Shown here: piece after piece, positions 18,121-27,206 of the stretch
How positions within the stretch are numbered: the first letter of the stretch is position 1
Layout of the letters: each line of letters begins with the position of its first letter
Assembly (NCBI GenBank): GCA_024235855.1
Contig: JACKLN010000014.1
Coordinates: 48,919-112,918 of the forward strand
Source: Burkholderiaceae bacterium
GTDB lineage: Bacteria > Pseudomonadota > Gammaproteobacteria > Burkholderiales > Burkholderiaceae_C
Length of the DNA: 64,000 nucleotides
Direction of reading: 5' to 3'
The notes under the pieces: model-generated
What the model was told of the DNA's origin: nothing
What the model saw: only the letters and a program-made list of their open reading frames with translations
Database searches by the model: none
Made by a program: the position numbers and the translations under genes

Positions 18121-18126
18121 ATTCTA
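18121..18126 (-). promoter_or_regulatory. Possible -10 element upstream of gmd
   Basis: Read on the minus strand the hexamer is TAGAAT, about 117 bp before the gmd ATG, inside the 215 bp between gmd and the upstream gene's stop. No good -35 is seen at 16-18 bp. It is the best promoter-like hexamer in the gap, but weak evidence. Confidence 0.3.
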
Positions 18127-18219
18127 TCGTCGCCCGGGTTGGAGGTCTGCTGCCCGCTCACCCCGGGCTGGTTCCCTCCGGGTCCGGCATCGGGTGCACT
18201 TCATGCCCTTCAACGCCCA

Positions 18220-19473
18220 TCATGTCGATGGGTTGTCGGGAACCAAGAAGCAGCATTGCGCCCGGACCTGCGCGAACGCCGCCATGCCCAGGGCCTGGCG
18301 GCGGCGCACGTCTTCCATGGGCCAAGAGGCCAGGATGTGGGGCAACTCGGGCAGCTGCTGGTCTTCGATGCGCAGCACGATGGCGTCCCAGTCGATCGCG
18401 GGCAGAGAGCCGCCGCGGGGCAACTGCGGGGCCGGCCCAAGGATCACTGGCACGGATCCCACCGCCAGGGCTTCCCAGAGGCGCAGGGTGTTCCGGCCGG
18501 CGCCCGCCGGGCAGAGCGCGAAGACGGAGTCGGAGAGCATCCGGTTGTACGTTCGCACCGCATCGGCCGCCGAAGCGTCACCCGCCAATGGTCTCCCGCC
18601 GATCTGGTGCTGATAGACCGCGTCTTCGAAGTGCCACTTGTCGGTGACGTGTACATGCATGCGCGGGTGACCGGCGAAAGCGCGCAGGCGCAGCCGCACG
18701 TCGGAGAGGTAGTGCGGCATGTGCGCGCCGACGAAGGACGCCAGCAGCGGCTTGGTCGACGGGTCGCGACCGAACTGCAGGCCTTCAGTTCGATCGGGCT
18801 CTTCGACGTTGACCGCGTAGAGGCGCCATGGGTGCAATGCAATGTGACCGGGCGAACCGTCCACTGGGGCGTGCGACAACCACAGGTCCGAAACCCCGAG
18901 CATCTGCCATTCCGGCAGGAAGGCGCGCCATTCGATGTGCTGGCAGACGGTGTGCACGCGCAAGACCAGACCGCATTCCCGCAGCGCGCGCCGCAGCCCA
19001 CTGATGCGCACGCGTTGCATCATCAGTTCCTGCCTGACCTCCGGTGCGTCGCTGCCGTGATGCCGGCTCAATGGATGAAGCCGCTGGTCGATCCAGGTCG
19101 CCCAAGGCAGGCCCAGGTAGGTGTGGACCACGCTGCCTTCCCGGGGAGCCTCCTGGACGAGGGCGTGACGTTCGGAGGCGGCTGCCTCGGTGCGGGCCGG
19201 GAACTGCCAGAAGAGGGCATCGTCCCGGTGACGCGGGCGATCTGCCACACGTCGCAGGGCTGCGGGCATCGCGCCCTGCATGAAGCCACGGCGCAGGAGT
19301 TCGCCGAGCGCTTCCGGCCCGGCACCTGCCACCGTTGAGCCGCAAACAAGCGATCTACGCCCCGGAACCAGACGATCGATGCACTCGATGGCGCCCGACC
19401 CGACCTCGTGCCACTGGAAACGGGTGGGCAGGCCGGGCTGTCGAGGGGGCGATGCGGATGCAGGCACAGGCAC
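18220..19473 (-). CDS. Exostosin-family (GT47-like) glycosyltransferase
   Basis: The frame gives up to 417 residues from GTG 19473; the true start could be internal because the first 40 residues are poorly structured. The C-terminal half carries the exostosin signature: LLASFVGAHMPHYLSDVRLRL, then SDSVFALCPAGAGRNTLRLWEALAVGSVPVIL, the loop that binds the nucleotide sugar, and IDWDAIVLRIEDQQLPEL. Exostosin-like enzymes transfer GlcA, GlcNAc, galactose or xylose. No transmembrane segment is visible, so it should be cytoplasmic or peripheral. It is the last gene of the cassette containing the lyase-like and acetyltransferase-like genes. About 270 bp without a recognisable gene separate it from the lyase at 19747. 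Confidence 0.78.
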   Translation of the reverse strand: MPVPASASPPRQPGLPTRFQWHEVGSGAIECIDRLVPGRRSLVCGSTVAGAGPEALGELLRRGFMQGAMPAALRRVADRPRHRDDALFWQFPARTEAAASERHALVQEAPREGSVVHTYLGLPWATWIDQRLHPLSRHHGSDAPEVRQELMMQRVRISGLRRALRECGLVLRVHTVCQHIEWRAFLPEWQMLGVSDLWLSHAPVDGSPGHIALHPWRLYAVNVEEPDRTEGLQFGRDPSTKPLLASFVGAHMPHYLSDVRLRLRAFAGHPRMHVHVTDKWHFEDAVYQHQIGGRPLAGDASAADAVRTYNRMLSDSVFALCPAGAGRNTLRLWEALAVGSVPVILGPAPQLPRGGSLPAIDWDAIVLRIEDQQLPELPHILASWPMEDVRRRQALGMAAFAQVRAQCCFLVPDNPST

Positions 19474-19746
19474 TCAGAGGTCAGACGCGGGCCGGGTCGC
19501 CATCACGCGACGTGGACGCCGCGCGACGCATTCCAGCGGTACTGGCCAAGTATCACGTCGGCACGACTCACGAGGTCGATCCGCAATGCAGCGTTGATGC
19601 AAGCGCCGTCAGTCGTCGCGCGCTCTGCCGACCACCTCGTTGACGGAGCGGACCTCGACCAGGTTGGGTGCGCCGATGCTTCGGGCATGCATCGAAGGCG
19701 ATGCTTCGCAGGCAGATGCGCCTGAGTCGGCTTGCACGCGAACACG

Positions 19747-20547
19747 TCAGTTCGTCGCGTCGCATACCTTGAGGTGATCGAACTGGGCATGCACCGTAGC
19801 GTATTGCGTCCCGACGCGGGGCGCATACGAAGGACCGGAGCCGCCGAAGAATGTCTGGAACAGCAGCCTGGATACGAGCGGCGGCTCAACGGAAGTGAAG
19901 TAGCGAAGCCCCTTCGCCTCTTCCACGAGCCGTCCATCGACGAAGAGCCGGGCGCTGCCATCGAAGCTGGCCGGTGTGCTGTTGAGCGTGACCTGAAGTT
20001 CCACCTTGTGCTCGGTGCCCAGCGAGATGGGATACCGTGTGACCAAGGTGCCACCACTGCCGTAGCGCCCCTTCATGTCCTGGTGATAGATGTACAGGCC
20101 CAAGGTGCCGTCGGCGCGAAACACCGGCCGCACGCTCCAGCCCGAGGCCGTCACCTCGCGCCCACCGGTCACGGGCTGCTCCGGTCCCAGACCCGGGAGC
20201 TTGCCGCCACGGACGAACTGAAATCCTCTCTCGAACGTGACGGTGTAGGTCAGGCTGGCCTCGCGCGCCGGCTTTCGCAGCCTCACGTTGGCGCCGACGC
20301 GGGGGCTGCCGATGTCCGAACCTTCGTAGGTGACGCGAATGGCCTTGTCGCCGGGTACCTTCCCCACCGGCACGAACTGGATGTACTGACGGTTGACCGT
20401 CCACGGGGCGGACGGCAACTGGTCCAGCGCCCCGGCATCCTCGCTGAGCAAGGCCTGGTGGTCCAGGCAGTCGGCGCGTGCGGATGAGGCCGGAGCTCCG
20501 GCTGCCAGCGCCAGGCCAAGGGTCGCTGCCCAAAGCGCGGCCTTCAT
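19747..20547 (-). CDS. Secreted PL14-like polysaccharide lyase
   Basis: The 266-residue protein begins with a Sec signal peptide (MKAALWAATLGLALAAG, cleavage probably after SARA near residue 26). The mature part is a predicted beta jelly roll with a YTVTFERGFQFVRGGKLPGLG segment, WSVRPVFRADGTLGLYIYHQDM and a closing LLFQTFFGGSGPSYAP. These match the family 14-type polysaccharide lyase/alginate lyase fold, in which the KLPGL and FFGG motifs line the groove. It would cleave a uronate-containing polymer in the periplasm (inference on substrate). Its ATG overlaps the upstream stop at 20544-20547, so it is coupled to the acetyltransferase-like gene. Confidence 0.75.
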   Translation of the reverse strand: MKAALWAATLGLALAAGAPASSARADCLDHQALLSEDAGALDQLPSAPWTVNRQYIQFVPVGKVPGDKAIRVTYEGSDIGSPRVGANVRLRKPAREASLTYTVTFERGFQFVRGGKLPGLGPEQPVTGGREVTASGWSVRPVFRADGTLGLYIYHQDMKGRYGSGGTLVTRYPISLGTEHKVELQVTLNSTPASFDGSARLFVDGRLVEEAKGLRYFTSVEPPLVSRLLFQTFFGGSGPSYAPRVGTQYATVHAQFDHLKVCDATN

Positions 20548-22655
20548 TGACCAGCTTTCGGCGCCGCGCGGCGCCCAGCATCGAACTCCGCCTTGGACGG
20601 GTAGCTTGCCCCCGGGAGCTTCTTGCGCGCTGTGGCGAGCGCCAGCTCCGGCGACGCATCATTGGGGACGCGGATCACGAATCGCTCGGCCATGATGCTG
20701 ATCACCACCTCAGGCTTCAGGTCTTCGATGAGCTGGCGTTCCAGAAATGGACTGTGCACGACAAACAGTGAGCTGAACGATTCGGCCAAGAATGGCTGGA
20801 ACTTCCAGCCGTAGGAGTCCATCAGCAGCACAGCTCGGGGCAGCCGGCGGTTCTCGTTTCGCCAGAGTCCCATCCAGCCGCGATTGTTGATCCTGTTGTG
20901 CCAGGTTCGTCGTGCGCTTGCCTGCAGCAGCGTGCACTCCGTGTACTCACCGCGGACCTGTGGGTACAGCTTGATGCCCAGATCGCCGTCTCCCACGTGA
21001 TGGGAGCATCTGACGTCGCGGTCCTTCAGCGGACGAAGCTGCCCGGGCATGGCTTTCTGCAGTTCCTGGTAGGCCACGAAGGCGCCAAAGGAACTCCAGT
21101 GGCTGTCGGCCGTATGGCACACGATGCCGAGGCTGCGTGCGTCGCGCAGCGCCTGCAACGGGTAGACGACACGCGCCTGGTCGAACACAGATGCCGCCTG
21201 CAGGCGGCCGACCGGCCGCGCCGGCGAATCCTGGCCCAGTTCGGAGAAGTCCTCCGCATGGATCGACAAGGTGTCCGGCGCGATCAGGATGCCGTACTCG
21301 ATGCCGCGTTCGTCGCAGAAGGCCTGTCGCTGCCTCAGCACCCTGCGCCAGCGCTCGACCGCGGCGTCGTCCAGCGTGTGCTTGCCAAGATGCTGCTCCA
21401 GCGACCGGTTGGATCCATCGCGAATGCACAGCCGCCCGCTGCGGCCTGCCATCACATCGGGGGCGTCGTCGCCAGGCGTGCTGGGTCCGAACACCGCCAC
21501 CTGCCGGGCGATGAAAGCCAGCCCCTCCTCCACGCTCCCGAACAATCCCGCAGACGACCAGACCTCCGCGATCGCGCGGGACTGCTCCTTCGTCAGCTGC
21601 TCGTAGCGCTTCTCGTGAACAGCCAGCGCATAAACACCCCGGTTGTGCGTGTTGCGAACCACGCGCAGCACATCCTCGTTCCGCTGGGGCCAGACCGCAA
21701 AGAGCGTGACCACCGCCCTCGGGGCTTCCGCATAGAAGCGGCGCATGCCACCCCGCATCTCCAGGTAGCCCGCGTACAACTGAAGTTCCGTGCGCTGCCG
21801 GTCTTCGGCAAGCAGCCGCTGTACCGCTTGGCCTGAACGCTGCTCGATGTCCGCGAGCATGGCCTTCACTGCGTCGGTCTGCAGGAGGTTCGGCGCGACG
21901 GTACGCGCCTGGTCATCGACCACCACGCCCCAGTATCCGAAGCTCGCACGGCGCCGGTCTGCGTGGACACCTTGTGCCGCCGCGAACTCTGCATGCGGGC
22001 GCCCATCGGCTGCGAACAGTTCCGACTTCGTCAACGGCGCCACCAGGTGGCTCATCGCGTCGAGCAACAGGTAGTGTTTCGAGGCGACAAGCCGGCATGC
22101 TTCCAGCCTCAGGGCCATGCGTGTCACCTGGCGACTGCCCGGTGACGACAACGGCAGGCCCAGGTCTGCGCCCGCCACCATGCGCGTCCGTGCATCCAGG
22201 TCCTGGAGCAGCGGGCGCACGCGCAGATCGAAGCGGAACTCGAAATCGGGTTGGGCGAAGCAGTTGTGGACGAACAGGATCTCGCGCACGGCATCTCGAT
22301 GCAGGTGCGTCGCCAGACTGCGCGCCAGCAGCGTCGCCATGTCGAGCTCTCGCTCGTCAAGGACACAGACGATGGACACGGCCTCCACCGAGGGCGTCGG
22401 GTCGAGCGCGACACCGTCGGCAGAGGCTGCCTGCGCCGGCGTGTCCGTCAGCGACCCCGCCATGGCGCTGAGAACTCGCCGGCAGACGTTGATGACGCCG
22501 TCCATGTCACGCAGCCATGCGGCCCCGCCGCGGAAGACCTCCACCCGCACACGATCCGGACCTGGCGGCCCCGGGCCCAGCCGGGCCAGTACGGCTGTGC
22601 TGGCGGCATTGCGGGCGACGGTTTCCGTGCACCGACCATTGCACACCGTCGGCAT
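20544..22655 (-). CDS. Fusion of a glycosyltransferase-like domain and an AlgX/AlgJ-like SGNH O-acetyltransferase domain
   Basis: Up to 703 residues are encoded. Residues of about 90-370 (VSIVCVLDERELDMATLLARSL, HYLLLDAMSHLVAPLTKSEL) resemble the DUF6492-type GT-like fold, from memory and not certain. Residues of about 395-690 match the AlgX/AlgJ SGNH domain. Asp517-x-His519 lies in HTADSHWSSFGAF and Ser614 in LLMDSYGWKF, matching the Asp-x-His and Ser of alginate acetylation enzymes. AlgX and AlgJ are periplasmic, but no signal peptide or membrane helix is visible here. The start is doubtful: ATG 22655 is the first in frame, ATG 22505 is an alternative, and an ATG at 22698 coupled to the upstream stop lies in a different frame. 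Confidence 0.7.
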   Translation of the reverse strand: MPTVCNGRCTETVARNAASTAVLARLGPGPPGPDRVRVEVFRGGAAWLRDMDGVINVCRRVLSAMAGSLTDTPAQAASADGVALDPTPSVEAVSIVCVLDERELDMATLLARSLATHLHRDAVREILFVHNCFAQPDFEFRFDLRVRPLLQDLDARTRMVAGADLGLPLSSPGSRQVTRMALRLEACRLVASKHYLLLDAMSHLVAPLTKSELFAADGRPHAEFAAAQGVHADRRRASFGYWGVVVDDQARTVAPNLLQTDAVKAMLADIEQRSGQAVQRLLAEDRQRTELQLYAGYLEMRGGMRRFYAEAPRAVVTLFAVWPQRNEDVLRVVRNTHNRGVYALAVHEKRYEQLTKEQSRAIAEVWSSAGLFGSVEEGLAFIARQVAVFGPSTPGDDAPDVMAGRSGRLCIRDGSNRSLEQHLGKHTLDDAAVERWRRVLRQRQAFCDERGIEYGILIAPDTLSIHAEDFSELGQDSPARPVGRLQAASVFDQARVVYPLQALRDARSLGIVCHTADSHWSSFGAFVAYQELQKAMPGQLRPLKDRDVRCSHHVGDGDLGIKLYPQVRGEYTECTLLQASARRTWHNRINNRGWMGLWRNENRRLPRAVLLMDSYGWKFQPFLAESFSSLFVVHSPFLERQLIEDLKPEVVISIMAERFVIRVPNDASPELALATARKKLPGASYPSKAEFDAGRRAAPKAGQ

Positions 22656-22694
22656 CCATTCTGAAGACCATCGTGATCATCTGGACGCGCGAGA

Positions 22695-25600
22695 TCATGC
22701 CTTCTGCAGTGGCCAGTAGGGCGCGATGCCGTCGTGAGGGAAGAACACCACCTTGCAGTCGGCAAGTGGCGGCAGGTCGGACCCGTGCTTGTCGGCGATG
22801 GAGCGCGAGTAGCGCGAGACCACATGGTAGAGATGCTGGTACCGCGCCTTGTCGAAAGCGTCGATCTGCTTGAAAGGCCAGTCGCCTGCCGCGTGCCGGA
22901 GGACCCAGGACGTGGCCAGCTTGAGGGGGGCCAGGCTCTTTCCCCCATAGTTTCGGCTCTCTTCGATGAGGTTGAGGTTCGCCGTGTTCATCAGCACCGA
23001 GTGCAGGTTCAGCCACAGGTGCAGGTTGAATGCCGTGTAGTGCGCTGTCGTCGTGCGCTTCATCTCGTGCTGTTGCACGCCGGCCTGGTCGACGTGGCTC
23101 TTCAGCCTGCTCAACGCTCTGAGCAGGATCTCGTACATGCGCTCCTCGTCGCCAATGAAGGCGGCCAGCGAATAGGTCTGCAGGTCGAACGCGACACCGT
23201 GGTTGTTGACCGCCCGCATCTCCTGCCGGCCCTGCTCGCTGGTCTCGAGCCAGTCCAGGAACCGGCTGCACCAGGCCAGCATGACGGTCTCGTCGTTCGC
23301 GCCCCAGAACGAACTCTTTCGAACCAGACGGACCGCATCGAGAAGGAAGTACATGTCCTTGGTCTCGATCAGGCCGGAGGACGTCCCCTTGTTTCCGTTG
23401 CGGCCCATGAACACCTGTGCGTACGCCAGGTGCGGGTTCATCGCCGACGACTTGCTGATGAACCAGTGCCGGATGAGTTCGCAGGCCTTGCGGGTGAAGG
23501 CCTCCTCCGAGAAGACGTGGCCGGCCAGGGCAAGCGTCGTCGACTCGTCGAACATGCGCTGCAAGGCCGTGCGGTCGTACTGGATGCTCTCCGGTTCGTA
23601 CAGGCGCGTTCCCGGGACACGCTCGCCGTCCTTGTAGACATACGGCAGCCCATCGGGCGTGTCCGGGTTGGGCCAGGCATACGGGGCCGGGTGCCAGTAG
23701 TCGTGTGGATCGCCGCTGGGCGGCAAGGTGGTCTTGTCGACAACCGAGTAGCAGGGGTTGCCCAGGCATTCCTGGGCACGGCGCGACAACTCCGCCAAGG
23801 TTCGACCCAAGGCACCATCCGGAGCGCTTGATGCCACGGCCCCGGCCCCGGCCCCGGCGCGGAGGCGTTCAAGGGCAGCCTCGTCGTAGAACGCCAGCGC
23901 TTCCCGGTTGAACCCCTTGTAGCGCTGCGCGCGGTCGTGGTGCTTGATGAAGCCCACCACGGCCGACTCGCGCGCCATGGCGCGCTCCTCAGCACGCTGT
24001 TCCTGTGCCGCTTCACCGGAGAACAGGCGGGAAACCCAGCCAGTCCACGCGTAGTTGAACGAGTCCGGACCATGCCTGACCGTCCTGTAGTTCCATGGGT
24101 AGTGCTGGTTGCTCTTGTCCCAGATGCCAGGCACGCCCAGGCGCCGGAGTGCATCCACCTTCGGCCGAAGGCCATAAGGAAGGCTCTCGTCGAAGCGCAT
24201 CGACGCGTCAGCCCGGAAGACGATCTGCGGTTCCTCCCTGGGGTCGGGCACATGCCCTGGCTCGAGAACGGCTGCGTTGTCGAGCAGGCGTTCCATCGGC
24301 ACGATGTGGTACCGAAGGTCCGTTCGCTGCGCGAGGCCAGACGTCAGGCTCGCCCAGGCCGCGTCGGTGACGAAGCAGTTGCCGTCCCAGGGGAAGACCC
24401 AGTCGGCGATCTGTCGCCCAGCTTCGATGGCGCGATTGCGGGCGCCGTTGTTGTTGATGATGTAGTTGTTCTTGTGCCTCAGAACGGCGTAGTCCGCCAT
24501 CAACCGGGTGTGCGCAGCGGCCTTCTCGAACTCGGGGGTCAGCTTGTAGTCGTCGCGCGGCAGGTCCTCGAAGCAGAAGGGCGCCGCACAGAGCGCCGCG
24601 GCGTCGTACGGGATATCGACGAACGGCTTGGCGTGTGCACGAAGCAGGTCGATCAGTTGCTGCTTCCTGTCGGTATCGACGATGCGGTTGAGCACCCAGA
24701 TCTTCTGGCAGTCGGGGAAGTCTGACTCGTGGGTCAGTGTGAAGGCCAGATTGGCCACTGTCTGATCCGACGCGTGACGCCCGGGCAGGTCGTTGCCGAG
24801 GATGCGAACCAACGCGTAGCGGAACTGCCCTCGCTGGGCACGCCAGTCTTCGGTGCGCGGGTCTCGCCCAAACATGCTGCCGAAATACGGGTGCGCAGTG
24901 AGCACGGGCCAGCGCAGCCGCGCGTTGGCTTCGTCGAAGTCAAACTGGCTGCGCCATGCCGATGGAGCCTGGGCGTGAGCCTCGATGCAGCGGTGCATCA
25001 GCGCCACCATGTGCGCATAGTCGTCGAACAGCCAGCCGTGTCTTCCTTCCTCCACGAACTCCGGCATCAGCCCTGACCGTGGCGCAATGATCGGTCGATT
25101 GAAGGCGAAGCTCAGCATCGCGGCGCCCGATGTCAGGATGCGCCGGTAGGGCAGCACGACCACGTCGGCGGCATTGAAGTAGTCCTGCGCTTCATCGTCC
25201 CCGATGAAACCCGGGCGGTAGACGACGTTGCTGTTGCTGTCGGCGAATGCCTGCAACTGCACCTGGGCTTCTTCCTCGAACACACGCCCCGCGATGACCA
25301 GCGCCGCATGCGCGTGCCGGGCGCTCACTGCCCGAAAGGCCTCCATGAGCGCGTCGATACCCTTGTAACCCCGGATGTTGCCGAAGAACAGGAAGACGAA
25401 CCTGTCGGGCGCCAGGCCCAGGTTCGCACGAGCTGCCGCCGGCGTGACATGGTTCTTGTAGTAGCCGGCATACGTGCCGTGGGGCATCACGTGGATCTTG
25501 CCGGGGGCGATGCCGATTTCGTCAATGAGACGCTGTCGGGCGAACTCGCCATGGGCCAGCACGTGGTCGTAGTAGGCAGCGATGCGCCGGCGCATGCCCA

Positions 25601-27206
25601 ACTCGCGTTCGCGGTGCTCGCTGTCGTGCGAGATGATGTTGTGCGCGGTGTAGATGACCTTGTAGCCCAGCATCCTGGCATGGGTCAGCATCGCCAGCAG
25701 GTGGTCCGCACCATCGTCGCGCGTCGTGTCCATCAAGGCATGGAGCCAGTGCAGGTGCAGGTAGTCGCACTGTTCCCGGTTCTCGTCCAGCACCTGCCGC
25801 GTGAGATGCTGAGGCTTGTAGCCGTTGACCTTGATGTCGAAGTTCTGTGCCAGGCCGGCGTAGAACAGCTTCTGGTAGGGGTTGTTCTTCGACCAGTCCG
25901 GAAAGAAGACGATGCCACGGTGCTTGCCGTCGAGCTTGAAGCTGGACTTGTCGGCATGTCGACTGGCCACGGCCTGCCCCGCCGGCCGTGACGGGCCACC
26001 CAGGTAGGCGTCGGCGTACGACCGCGCATCGCCGGCCAGGATGGCGTCGAACTTCTCGAGGATGTGGCCGCGCTTGAGTGCTTCGGCCATGCGGGCGACC
26101 ACGCCCCGCGGGATGGCCAGCAACTCCGGCTTGATCTTGTCGTAGAAGCCCGTGAGTTCGGCCGGCGAGATCACGCTGAGCGTGTAGATGTAGCTGCTGA
26201 CCTTGCGGAAGGCGATCAGGTCGCGGTACTGCGGCGACACCGCAGCGGACCGGCTCCACTGCTCGACGCCCTGATAGGCGCGGATCTCGAAGTCGCAATT
26301 CGAGGCCTTGCGGAAGTTGACGGTCACCGAGGTGTCCGATTCCCGGCGGTAGTTGTAGCCGAGCTCGTCGCGCGCGAAGCCAGCCCGCTTCAGGTGGTAG
26401 TAGGCCTTGAAGATGAAGGGCACGTCCACCGCCGCCTTGGTCTCCCCGAGCCGGATGTCCAGGGCCTGGATCAGGCTGGTGCGGTACACCTTGTCCCAGA
26501 TCATGAAGCTCTCGTGGTACCGGTGCAGCCGGCTGGCCTGGTGGTTGAAGTGCCGGTCGTCGTAGCGGACCTCGCGGAACGCCCCATTCAGGAAGTTCCG
26601 ATATCCAGCGGCAAAGACCATGTCCAGGTCACCGCCCTCGGCCTCGGCCAGCAGGTTGCGGTAGTAGTCGGGCTCGATCCAGTCGTCGCTGTCGACGAAG
26701 CCGAGGTAGCGACCTCTGGCCTGTGCAATGCCGAGGTTGCGCGGCGTGCCCGGGTTGCCGCTGGGCATGCTGTTGTTGATCAGGACCACACGCTCGTCCC
26801 GCGCCATCAGCTTCTGGATGATCTCGAGCGAGTCGTCCGTGGACCCGTCGTTGATGACGATGAGTTCCAGCGATCGTTCGGTCTGGTTCAGGATGCTCGA
26901 GAGGCAGCCTTCGAGGTACTTTCCCGTGTTGTAGACGGGAACGATGACGCTGAGCTTGATGCTGCTGCGGTCCCCAGCGTGGCGGATCGTGTCGTAGGCT
27001 CGGCTGGACCCGCGGCTGAGGACATGCGCTTTCGCCAAGTACTCGAACGCGCGGTCCCTCTCGCCGAGCGCGAGGTAGGCGAGGCCACAGTTCTCGTGGT
27101 AGGCATAGAACTCAGGGAATGCTGCGATGAGTTCATCCAGCAGCGTGATGGCTTCCTGGTAACGCCTTTCTCTCGCCAGGGCATTGGCGGTGGCGAATTC
27201 ACTCAT
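22695..27206 (-). CDS. Giant fusion: TPR-like, GT2, GT4, unknown domain and alginate-lyase-like domain
   Basis: The product is 1503 residues from ATG 27206, which has a GAGG ribosome binding site 9 bp upstream; TTG 27224 is less likely. Residues 1-65 are TPR-like. Residues 83-400 are GT2, with KLSVIVPVYNTGKYLEG, Asp120 in VINDGSTDD and VDSDDW (171-176). Residues of about 430-770 are GT4, with GIVFFPDWSKNNPYQ, FFGNIRGYKGIDALMEAF and VVLPYRRILTSGAAMLSFAF. Residues of about 790-1050 form a domain I do not recognise (ALVRILGNDLPGRH ... WVLNRIVD). Residues of about 1150-1490 resemble the PF05426 alginate lyase fold: WHPAPYAWPNPDTPDGLPYV, NPHLAYAQ and Asn1335-His1336 in NNHGVAFD, the catalytic Asn-His pair of family 5 lyases. 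No signal peptide or membrane helix is visible. Confidence 0.82.
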   Translation of the reverse strand: MSEFATANALARERRYQEAITLLDELIAAFPEFYAYHENCGLAYLALGERDRAFEYLAKAHVLSRGSSRAYDTIRHAGDRSSIKLSVIVPVYNTGKYLEGCLSSILNQTERSLELIVINDGSTDDSLEIIQKLMARDERVVLINNSMPSGNPGTPRNLGIAQARGRYLGFVDSDDWIEPDYYRNLLAEAEGGDLDMVFAAGYRNFLNGAFREVRYDDRHFNHQASRLHRYHESFMIWDKVYRTSLIQALDIRLGETKAAVDVPFIFKAYYHLKRAGFARDELGYNYRRESDTSVTVNFRKASNCDFEIRAYQGVEQWSRSAAVSPQYRDLIAFRKVSSYIYTLSVISPAELTGFYDKIKPELLAIPRGVVARMAEALKRGHILEKFDAILAGDARSYADAYLGGPSRPAGQAVASRHADKSSFKLDGKHRGIVFFPDWSKNNPYQKLFYAGLAQNFDIKVNGYKPQHLTRQVLDENREQCDYLHLHWLHALMDTTRDDGADHLLAMLTHARMLGYKVIYTAHNIISHDSEHRERELGMRRRIAAYYDHVLAHGEFARQRLIDEIGIAPGKIHVMPHGTYAGYYKNHVTPAAARANLGLAPDRFVFLFFGNIRGYKGIDALMEAFRAVSARHAHAALVIAGRVFEEEAQVQLQAFADSNSNVVYRPGFIGDDEAQDYFNAADVVVLPYRRILTSGAAMLSFAFNRPIIAPRSGLMPEFVEEGRHGWLFDDYAHMVALMHRCIEAHAQAPSAWRSQFDFDEANARLRWPVLTAHPYFGSMFGRDPRTEDWRAQRGQFRYALVRILGNDLPGRHASDQTVANLAFTLTHESDFPDCQKIWVLNRIVDTDRKQQLIDLLRAHAKPFVDIPYDAAALCAAPFCFEDLPRDDYKLTPEFEKAAAHTRLMADYAVLRHKNNYIINNNGARNRAIEAGRQIADWVFPWDGNCFVTDAAWASLTSGLAQRTDLRYHIVPMERLLDNAAVLEPGHVPDPREEPQIVFRADASMRFDESLPYGLRPKVDALRRLGVPGIWDKSNQHYPWNYRTVRHGPDSFNYAWTGWVSRLFSGEAAQEQRAEERAMARESAVVGFIKHHDRAQRYKGFNREALAFYDEAALERLRAGAGAGAVASSAPDGALGRTLAELSRRAQECLGNPCYSVVDKTTLPPSGDPHDYWHPAPYAWPNPDTPDGLPYVYKDGERVPGTRLYEPESIQYDRTALQRMFDESTTLALAGHVFSEEAFTRKACELIRHWFISKSSAMNPHLAYAQVFMGRNGNKGTSSGLIETKDMYFLLDAVRLVRKSSFWGANDETVMLAWCSRFLDWLETSEQGRQEMRAVNNHGVAFDLQTYSLAAFIGDEERMYEILLRALSRLKSHVDQAGVQQHEMKRTTTAHYTAFNLHLWLNLHSVLMNTANLNLIEESRNYGGKSLAPLKLATSWVLRHAAGDWPFKQIDAFDKARYQHLYHVVSRYSRSIADKHGSDLPPLADCKVVFFPHDGIAPYWPLQKA

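Noticed and set aside
19474..19746. Short open frames between the exostosin-like and lyase-like genes
   Set aside because: No ribosome binding site or recognisable protein sequence; treated as intergenic.
22507..23769. Minus-strand frame overlapping the 5' part of the acetyltransferase fusion and the end of the giant gene
   Set aside because: Most of it is a shadow of the giant gene. Only the short stretch from 22698 is protein-like, and this is reported as a possible frameshift.
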